Source: Natronocalculus amylovorans (GTDB taxonomy: Archaea; Halobacteriota; Halobacteria; Halobacteriales; Haloferacaceae). Taken from it: 64,000 nt of DNA. Within the stretch, counting starts at the first letter, position 1. Each line of letters begins with the position of its first letter. The stretch lies in NCBI RefSeq assembly GCF_023638035.1, contig NZ_JAKRVX010000004.1, forward strand, positions 1 to 64,000, read 5' to 3'. Positions 8,259-18,200 of the stretch are shown here, one piece after another. The notes under the pieces are model-generated. The model ran no database searches, was not told the DNA's origin, and saw nothing but the letters and a program-made list of their open reading frames with translations. Made by a program: the position numbers and the translations under genes.

Positions 8259-9127
8259 TGTACGCAAACGATTTCGAGTACTATCGAGCAACGAGCGTTG
8301 CAGAAGCCGTTGAACTGCTGGTATCAAATGAGGGTGCAGAGCCGATGGCCGGATCACATGGGCTGCTCCCGCGAATGCGAACTGGTGAGGAAGCACCGCC
8401 TGTGCTCGTGGACATCAACGGTATTGACGGACTTCGGTCGATCGAGGAGACCGAAGCAGGACTGTCGATCGGAGCACTCACAACACATGCCGAAATTGCG
8501 CGATCGGAACTCGTACAGACGCATGCACCAGCACTTGCAGTCGCTGCACAGGCAGTTGGCGATATTCAGGTCCGAAACGGCGGGAGTATTGGCGGCAACC
8601 TTGCACATGGCGATCCGAGAGCGGACCTTCCTGCTGCAGTCCTTGCACTTGGTGGGTCAGTTTCGGTGACTGGACCGGATGGATCGAGTTCGATCGACGC
8701 AACCGAACTGTTTCATGGTGACTTCAAGACCGAAGTTGGTGATCATGAGATTGTGACCGCGGTTGAGATTCCAGTCGCAGCGAATACCGCGAGCACATAT
8801 GTCAAGTATCGAAATCCACTCTCCGGCTATCCACTGATCGGTGTTGGAACGTGGGTGCAGACGGACGATGGTGGTGAGACGATCGAAGCTGCTCGCGTTG
8901 CGGCGACCGGAAACCTTGTCCGTTCGATGCGGCTCGAGGAGGTTGAAAATGCGTTGATCGGCTCAGCAGTCGATAAATCGACGATTGATGCGGCCGTTGC
9001 AGAGGCAGCCGTAGATGAAGAGCTGTATCGACAGGATCCACAAGCGTCTGCGGCATACTGTAACCACCTGTTGGCTGTTCGGACAGCAGAGGCATTGGAT
9101 ACAGTGCTTGCGATCGAGACAAACTGA
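8258..9127 (+). CDS. coxM: Molybdenum hydroxylase FAD-binding subunit, CoxM-like
   Basis: A 289-aa FAD-binding subunit. FAD contacts are seen in the AGSHGLLPRM segment (variant of AGGHS) near residue 30 and in NGGSIGGNLAHGDP near residue 107. The C-terminal CO dehydrogenase flavoprotein domain starts after ~170. It accepts electrons from the CoxS clusters and delivers them to an unidentified quinone or carrier. The ATG overlaps the coxL stop codon, and the gene is last in the SLM operon, followed by a T-rich run. Length is normal for the family. Confidence 0.9.
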   Translation: MYANDFEYYRATSVAEAVELLVSNEGAEPMAGSHGLLPRMRTGEEAPPVLVDINGIDGLRSIEETEAGLSIGALTTHAEIARSELVQTHAPALAVAAQAVGDIQVRNGGSIGGNLAHGDPRADLPAAVLALGGSVSVTGPDGSSSIDATELFHGDFKTEVGDHEIVTAVEIPVAANTASTYVKYRNPLSGYPLIGVGTWVQTDDGGETIEAARVAATGNLVRSMRLEEVENALIGSAVDKSTIDAAVAEAAVDEELYRQDPQASAAYCNHLLAVRTAEALDTVLAIETN

Positions 9128-9134
9128 CTCATTC

Positions 9135-9141
9135 TTTTTTT
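9135..9141 (+). terminator. Oligo-T terminator after coxM
   Basis: A run of seven T residues lies 8-14 bases past the coxM stop codon. Archaeal RNA polymerase terminates at such U-tracts without a hairpin, so this is a plausible end of the SLM transcript. Confidence 0.45.
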
Positions 9142-9257
9142 AGAGTCTAGTGTAGCGGCGGTAGAGACATTGTACCGGTTCACGGGCTACAGTTTGTTCA
9201 CCACGTGAACAGCGTTCAGGGGTCGATACTAAATACCGGTGAGGTACATCTCTCTTA

Positions 9258-12200
9258 ATGAATCAAGAAAAACGAATTTCAGGTTTATTTGATGTTTTTA
9301 CAACACATTCTATTCCGTTATTGCTCCGGCGTCCGAAACGTAGTACGGTCGAAACAAAACAGCTGTTTGCGATCGTGTTCTCTATTTTACTCCTTGGATC
9401 GGGGATGTTCCCGTTTGTTATGGTTGGAGACGCTCGTGCACAGAGCAGTTCTTGTGACTTTGTTGTTCCAACCCACAGCTCGATACAGGATCGGCTTACT
9501 GCTGCAAGTCCTGGCGATACGGTTTGTGTCGATAGTGGTTTTTATAGTGGCGAACTTGTGATTGATACGCCGGGGGTGACTCTCCAATCAAGCAGTACCC
9601 AGTCGCAGCCGGTGCTCTCCGGAAGTGCAAGTGGCACTGCAATCACTATTGACGGGGCTGATAACGTCACTGTTCGTGGATTTGAGATTCGTGGGTATGA
9701 TACCGCATTCTCGGTTGAATCCAGCCCAAATGCGACGCTTGTATCGAACAGCATTCTCGAGAACAGTTGGGCGATTCGGGATCGAGATACACCATCCCAC
9801 GATCTAACTATTACTGATAATTTCATCCAAGATAATTCAATCAGAGCGATTTCAATCGAAGGGAGCGATCGGACACAAATTATCGGTAACCACATAGCGG
9901 AGAATTCAGGCTCTGCATCCGGACAGGGATATGCGATCTACATTCGGGGTGGATCTGGTGGTGCTGGCGTCGTTATTGAGGAAAATACAATCACCGCACA
10001 TGATATTGGAATCTCTATCTGGACACCGGATGCGGTAATTCGTGACAATACGATTACTGACCACTCAAATACGGCAATCAATCTTCGAACAGGGCTGTCC
10101 GGGCAAAATGGACATGATGCACTAATCGAAGGCAATAGTTTGGATAATGACGGGACAAACATTGCAGCACGATCTATCCGAAACCCCGAGATTCGTAACA
10201 ATACGCTCTTTGGTAGTGGAACAGACATCGACTTTGAATTTGTACGTGACGCAATCATCACTGACAACGAAATGATAACCGGAGTGATGATTGATGGCAG
10301 CTCGCGGTCCCACTTTGATCATGAGATTACCGGTAATACGATCGGTGGTGCACCGCTTGTGTATCTCAATGGTGAAACTGCACCGACGATCCCATCAACT
10401 GCAGGCCAAATCATTGTATATGATTCAACCGATGTTACAATCACTGAGCTTACTATTGATAGCCTTGCGGTCGGGATTCAGGTTGCATACAGCTCCGACG
10501 TAACGATCTCGAACAACACGATTGCACAGACGGCAGGCCCTGCGATCCTGCTTCGAGACGCTTCGGGTGCGACTATTGAACATAATATTGTAACCCACCC
10601 ACTTCGTAGCGCAGGGAGCTCCGACGCAGCAATCAGTGTTAGTGGCTCACCTGGGGCGACCATTGCACATAATGAGGTCTCAGACAGTGAGGGCCGATCG
10701 ATCGCGGTTACTGGCTCAGCAAATGCAGAGATACACAGCAATACACTCGTTGATAATTATGACGGCGCGTTCATTTCTAATTCGGACAGTGCTACTGTTT
10801 CAGACAACGTAATCACTGGCACACATCACGGTGGTGGGTCTGTTGGCAACTTCCGATCTGCAATCCTCGTAACTGGAAGTGAAGGGATCCGATTTGAACG
10901 AAACCACATCTATGACAACGCTGGAAATGGGATCCACGATAACCGTGGACAGGGTTCGCAAAATGCGGTGATGAGAGATAATATCATCACTGGAAACGGG
11001 AATGATGGATTCTACTGGGGCAATAGCCGCGGTGCAACATTTAGCAATAATACCGTTTCAGATAACGATCGCCGTGGAATCTTTGGCCCGACTCAAGCAA
11101 CAGTGACCGATAATACGGTCACAAACAATGGCGGTGCAGGTATTGACGTCTCTCACGACGCACACGTCAGCCACAACGAGGTGGAGAACAACGGGGGCCA
11201 CGGAGTGGAGGCGAACGCTCGTTCCGTTGTCCAAGATAACCGTATTACCAACAACGGAGGAAGTGGTATCTTCTTCCGATATTTTGACGGGCAAATCGTT
11301 CGAAACAATACGGTGGGTGGTCACCAAGTAGATCTTGTTATTTTTGAGACCGAGGAAGTCACCGTCGTTGATAATACGTTTGAGACTGGTGTCCAATTGC
11401 TCTCAAGCTCAAATCCATACACTACGCTTGAAGAAGATTTGACAACGCACTCATTTAGTGGGAATACGGTTGCTGGAAAAGACCTGTACTACGTCGATGG
11501 TGAAACAGCTCCAACAATACCTGCTGATATCGGACAGCTCATCATCGTCAATGCAACCAATGTCGTTGTTAGTGACCTCTCGTTTGACGGTGTCACCGCA
11601 CCGATTCAGATCGCATTTAGCGAGGTCACAGTTACAAACAATACAATTACGAATAGTGCAGGCTCGGCAATCCAACGAGGAGGGTCACTTACGCTTTGGG
11701 CTTCAGACGATGCGGTTGTTTCGGCAAATACAGTCACTGAAAGCGCAGCGACTTCGATTCGGATCGTCGAGAGCGATCGAGTTGAACTCACCAACAACAC
11801 AATTATAGACAGCGATCGGGGCGGGATTCTATTTGAAGGGGCGACAAACGCATCGATCGTTGATACACTGATCCGTGGAACAACATTCCGCGGGATTGAT
11901 GCAGAGCGCAGCCATGGGGCCTCCCTCGAACATGTAACGGTAAGAGATACCGGCAATGATGGTGTATATTTCACCTCATCAGACGGTGTGACCGTCCAAG
12001 ATAGCACAATCGAACGAAATTCTGGACATGGATTATATCTAAGCGGGTCGGATGTTACAGTCGAGCAAAATACGATCGCCGCAAACGAAGGCCACGGTAT
12101 TGCGACTGGAACTGTCCCGACGATTACCATCGCTGAGAATACGATTACTGACAACGATGATACTGGGATCAGTGTCGGAGGAACAAGTGCGACTGGCGTA

Positions 12201-15200
12201 ACCGTTACCGAAAACGAAGTTCACAGAAACGATATTGGGCTGCGTGTAACCAATGACGCACATGTAACGAATAATTCGATCACTGGCCATTCGAGCAGTG
12301 CAATTCAGATCTCTTTTAATCCCGACGACATTGTGATCACGAATAACGAACTGTCCAACAATGGCGTTGGAATTGAGTACGAGCGTGCAACATGGAGTAG
12401 CAGTGAGCCAGTCACTGCCACGAACAACTGGTGGGGTGCAGAAAGTGGCCCAAGTGGTGGTGTCACTGACCCGGCCACAGGTGTAATCGCAACTGGCGAT
12501 GGAGACATTGTTGATCAAAATGTTCGATTCGATCCGTGGCTCACAACAAGCCAACCTGACGATGAGACAGACAGCTCGTTCTTTGCGGTTGCAATCACAA
12601 CAACAAACTCACCTGTTATTCCCGGTGCAGACCTCACTGTTTCGGTCACTGTGACCAATACCGGTGCGGAGGATGGTACCCAGACAATCTATCTGGAAGA
12701 TATTTCTGGTACTGTTGTTGACTCTAGAAGTGTTTCTCTATCTGCCGCAGAATCCGTCGATGAAACGCTTACCTGGTCCACCGATGAGAGTACCGAGACG
12801 GAAGGGGATATTACTGTCCGAAGTGATAACGATGAAGCAACACAGCGGGTTCGACTCGCTGCGATCGGAGCAGAAACCGAGATTGCTGCGTGTACGGTTA
12901 TCACAACACCAGGAGAGTACACCCTTACAGGCGATCTTTCTGGAAGTCAAACATGCATCCAGATCGCAGCCAGCGACGTGACGCTTGATGGGATGGGGCA
13001 TACAATTCAAGGCCATGATCTCGTATCAGGAACACAGTATGGAATTCACGTATACAATCCGGATGAACGAGTAACAAACGTCACCGTCACTAATCTGACG
13101 GTTGATGGGTGGACATTTGGTGTCCGTCTCCAAGATACCGACGAAAGTACCGTTTCGAATGTGACTGCCCAACACAGTGGCTCCGGCGTGTCGTTGCTAC
13201 GTGCACATGCGAACGAATTTGTAAATATCAGTGCACGTGAGAACCGATATCGCGGGATTTTGATCAGTGGGAGTACGCAGAATACGTTCACAGAGATTGC
13301 TGTCGTTGACAATGAAATAGACTCCTCATGGCTGACTGCGAGAGGGACTGTCTATTTGAGCGGCTCAAGTAACAATGTGTTTGACCAGCTCACTGCCACA
13401 AGAGGCGGTGTTGGTGTTCGCGTGCTTTCTGGAACTGGAAATTCGTTTACAAACATCACAACAACCGATACACGGTTCCATGGTATTGAAATCCACAGCC
13501 ACAACCACGAGTTCGAAAACGTTGCAGTCACCGGGAGCGGGTGGGAGGGAATCCGCGTTGCAGAGGCGAACAACAACCAGTTCCGGAACGTAAATACAAG
13601 CTACAATGATGGGTCAGGAATCCGCCTTGCTGGGAGTACACGAGGATCCCCTGCTAGCTCCGGCAACACGCTCCTGAATATTACCGCGATCGGCAACGAT
13701 CCTTCCGGTGTTGCTCTGAGTGTTGCAAATAATAACGAGCTACATAATCTAACACTCGATTCCAACGTAGGCATTAGCCTTGACCTTTCGAGCCGAGCGC
13801 AAGGGAATGTTATTGATAATGTTACGATTGTTGATGGTGGAAGTTCGGCGGTCCAGTTTGGTCCTGATAGTGTTGCAAATACGGTGCGTAATAGTACTGT
13901 CACAGATACAAACGGTGTCGTGCTTTCGTTTAGAGCAAGCGTCTCCGGTGAAAATACAGGTAACATCGTCTCAGATATGACGGTGTCTAACAGCGGTACT
14001 GCGTTCGTTTCCTCTTGGGGGGCAACCAGTAATACCGTTACCAGAATGACGTACGATGATGTCACGGTTTCGTTTCGTGCACAAGACGTTGCGATTATGG
14101 GTACCGACAGTCTAAATGAGCTTCCAGCGTCGGTTGAACCGATCGGTGCATACCTTGATATTATCGCGGGACCGCAGTCACCTGTTGACACCTACGACCC
14201 GCGAGTCGAGTATCTCCAATTCTACTACGAAGATGCTGACAGCAGCGGTCTCAATGAGGACTCATTGCGTGTCTGGCGGTTAAATGAGACGTGGAACAGT
14301 CCGTCAGCAGAGTCATACTCATCAGGTGTGAACACGACTGCAAACTACGTCTATGCCGAAAATATCACTGGATTCTCGACATTTGGTGTGTTCGGCGAGC
14401 AACTCGCCGCGGAGTTAGAGATACAAAGTGCGTCCGTTAATACGACTGAGACGGCTTCGGGTTCGGACATACTTGTTAGTGCAACCGTTGAGAATGTTGG
14501 GCCAGAAGCAGGTGAACTCACAGTTCCACTGTCGATCAATGGAACGATCGCTGACACCCAAACGGTCACACTTGATCCGTCTGAGACGGAGGTGATTACG
14601 TTTACGCACACATTGACAGACCCAGGAACCTACAGCGTAGCGATTGGCAACACTGAAGCAGGAACCGTCACGGTTCTCGAACAGGCAGATATCATCCTCT
14701 ACAGAGGGTCAGTTGATTCGGTCGTAACCCCTGATGAGGAGGTAACGGTTACTGGTGACCTCTACAACCGCGGTGGCGTTAGCGGTGAATACACTGTCTT
14801 GCTCAACATCTCGGGCGAAACAGTTGCAGACACAACAGTCACTGTTGAACCGGGAATCGATCGCGGTGCTGTTTCACTCGAGTGGACGCCAACGATCGAG
14901 GACTTAGCCGGCGAGGACCGTATTGAGGTAGACGTCTACTTGAATGACTTCTTTGTCAAGACAGTTGCTGTCGAGAATCAGTACTCAGACATTAATGTGA
15001 TTGCGGCATCGGTTTCCGAAGTTGAGGTTGTTCACGGTGAAGAGCCGTACGTGATCGGATCGATCTACCAAGCAGGAACGATCGACGGTCCGGAAGTGAT
15101 CAAACTCAATGCAACAGACGAGTCGGGGAACACAGAGACGATCGGCCAGCAGGAAGTAACGCTCTCACCGGCATTCTATCACCTTGGCGCAATCAACATC

Positions 15201-18200
15201 ACGGCAACGTTTGACGGTCCAGGAACGTATGAACTCACCCTTGGTGATCGTAGTGCAGGCACGATCGAGGTGCTTGAAGCAGTCTCGGATATCCAAGTGA
15301 TTGCAGCGTCTCGATCGACAGACGAAGTGATTGAAAATGAGGAGTTCTACGTGATTGGGTCGATCTACCAAGCCGGCACGATCGATGGGCCACAGAATAC
15401 CACCCTGAATGCGACGCCGGTTGGTGGCGGAGAGACGATTGAGTTAGGGGTCGATGCGGACCGGACGCTTGCCCCAGGATTCTACCATCTTGGTGCAATC
15501 AATCTGACCGCAACGATCGACACACCAGGAACGTATGAGCTGACACTTGGCGATCGAGATGCAGGCACGATTGAGGTGATTGCAGCGAGTTCAGACATTC
15601 AAGTGATTGCAGCATCTCGATCGACAGATGAAGTGCTCGAAAATGAGGAATTCTACGTGGTTGGCTCGATCTATCAAGCAGGTAATATCGATGGGCCGCA
15701 AGACACCATCCTGACTGCAACACCAATTGACGGCGGTGAATCGATCGAACTTGGTGTTGATGAGGAACGGACGCTTTCTCCTGGGTTCTACCATCTTGGT
15801 GCGATCAACATGACCGCGACGATCGACACGCCAGGTACGTATGAGCTGACACTTGGGGATCGCAGTGCAGGCACGATCGAGGTGATTGAAGCCGTGTCGG
15901 ATATTCAGGTAATTGCCGCCTCTCGATCGACAGATGAGGCGCTTGAAAATGAGCCGTTCTACGTCATTGGCTCGATCTACCAAGCAGGCAACATCGATGG
16001 GCCGCAAGACATCTCGTTGACTGCAACCCCAACAGACGGTGGGGATCCGATCGAGATTGCGGTTGACGAAGATCGAACGCTTTCTCCGGGGTTCTACCAT
16101 CTTGGTGCGATCAACCTGACTGCAACGATTGACACACCAGGAACGTACGATATCGAACTTGGTGGGCGAGATGCGGGGACGATCGAGGTGATCGAAGCCG
16201 TTTCAGACATTCAAGTGATTGCAGCGTCGGCGTCCGAAGATACCATTGTCGAAGGTGACTCCTTCCACACGATCGGGTCGATCTATCAGGCAGGGACGAT
16301 CGACGGTCCACAAGATATCTCGTTGACTGCAACCCCAACAGACGGTGGCAGTCCGATCGAGCTTGGTACTGATAAAGATCGAATGCTTTCACCAGGATTC
16401 TATCATCTCGGTGCGATCAATATGACCGCGACGATAGACGAACCAGGGACGTATGAAATCACACTTGGCGATCGAAGCGCTGGTGAAATTGTCGTTGAAG
16501 CGGCAGTCTCAGATATCCAAGTAATCTCTGGGTCCGTCTCTGAGATGAGTCTCACTGTTGGTGAAGAGTTCTACACCGTTGGGTCGATCTACCAGGCTGG
16601 CAACATTGATGGGCCACAGGATATTACACTGACTGCGACGCCGACTGATGGCGGTGAGACGATCGAGCTTGCGACTGCAGAAGCAGTGCTTTCGCCTGGA
16701 TTCTACCATCTCGGTGCGCTCAATATTTCTGCGACGATCGACGAGCCGGGACAGTATGAACTCACCCTTGGCGATCGGGTGGTCGGAACGGTCGGTGTCG
16801 ATGAATCACCGTCAGATATCCAAGTGATTGCAGCATCGTTGTCTGAGATTGAGAAAATCGAAGGCGAAGACGCGTATGTCGTTGGGAGCATCTATCAAAA
16901 TGGGACTGCAAACGGTGGTGAGCCACTCTCCGAGGAGATTACACTCCGAGCAACCCCAACAGACGGTGGCGAAACGATCGAGCTTGGTAGCCAGACGGTT
17001 TCGCTCTCGCCTGGGTTCTACCACCTCGGTGCGCTCAACATCAGTTTCACCATTGACGAACCCGGGACATATGACCTCACATTAGGTGAACAAGATGCAG
17101 GGACGATCGAAGTGATTGAAGCAGTTTCAGACATTCGAGTGATTGCGGCATCGGCGTCTGAAGACACTATTGTCGAAGGCGACTCCTTCCACACGATCGG
17201 GTCACTCTATCAGGGAGGGACGATCGACGGCCCAGAAGATATTGCCCTGACTGCAACCCCAACAGACGGCGGTGACCCAATTGAGATCGGTCTTGATGAG
17301 GGCCGAACGCTCACCCCCGGATTTTATCACCTCGGCGCGGTCAACCTGACCGCGACGATCGACACACCAGGAACGTACGATATCGAACTCGGTGGCCGAA
17401 ATGCTGGGACGATCGAGGTACTGGAGGCTGTTTCGGATATTCAAGTGATTGCTGCATCCGCATCTGAAGATACCATTGTCGAAGGAGAATCCTTCTACAC
17501 AATCGGGTCACTCTATCAGGCAGGCACGGTCGGCGGTCCAGAAGATATTGCTCTGACGGCAACTCCAACAGACGGTGGTGACCCAATTGAGATTGGTCTT
17601 GCTGAAGATCGGACGCTTGCGCCGGGATTCTACCATCTTGGTGCAGTCAATCTGACCGCAACACTTGAGACGCCGGGAACGTACGAGATTCGCCTTGGCG
17701 GTCGAGATGCAGGCACGGTCGAAGTGCTGGCAGCGGTCTCAGACATTCAGGTTATTGCTGCATCCGCATCTGAGGACACGATCGTGCAAGGAGAGTCGTT
17801 CTACACGATCGGATCGATCTACCAAGCAGGCACAATTAGCGGCCCAGAAGATATCGCCTTGACTGCAACCCCAACAGATGGTGGCGAGCCGATCGAACTT
17901 GGTTTGGATGACGGTCGGACGCTTTCTCCAGGGTTCTATCACCTTGGTGCAATTAATATGACTGCGACGATCGACGAACCTGGAACGTACGATATCGCAC
18001 TGGGTGGCCGGGCTGCGGGGACAGTTGAAGTGCTGGCAGCAGCCTCCGACATCCGCGTGATCGCTGCCTCACCATCGGTGACAACGACGAGTGTTGGTTC
18101 GGAGTTCTACGTTATTGGATCACTCTACCAAGCAGGAACGATCGACGGCCCAGAGGACATCTCACTGACGGCAACCCCAACAGATGGTGGCAGTCCGATT

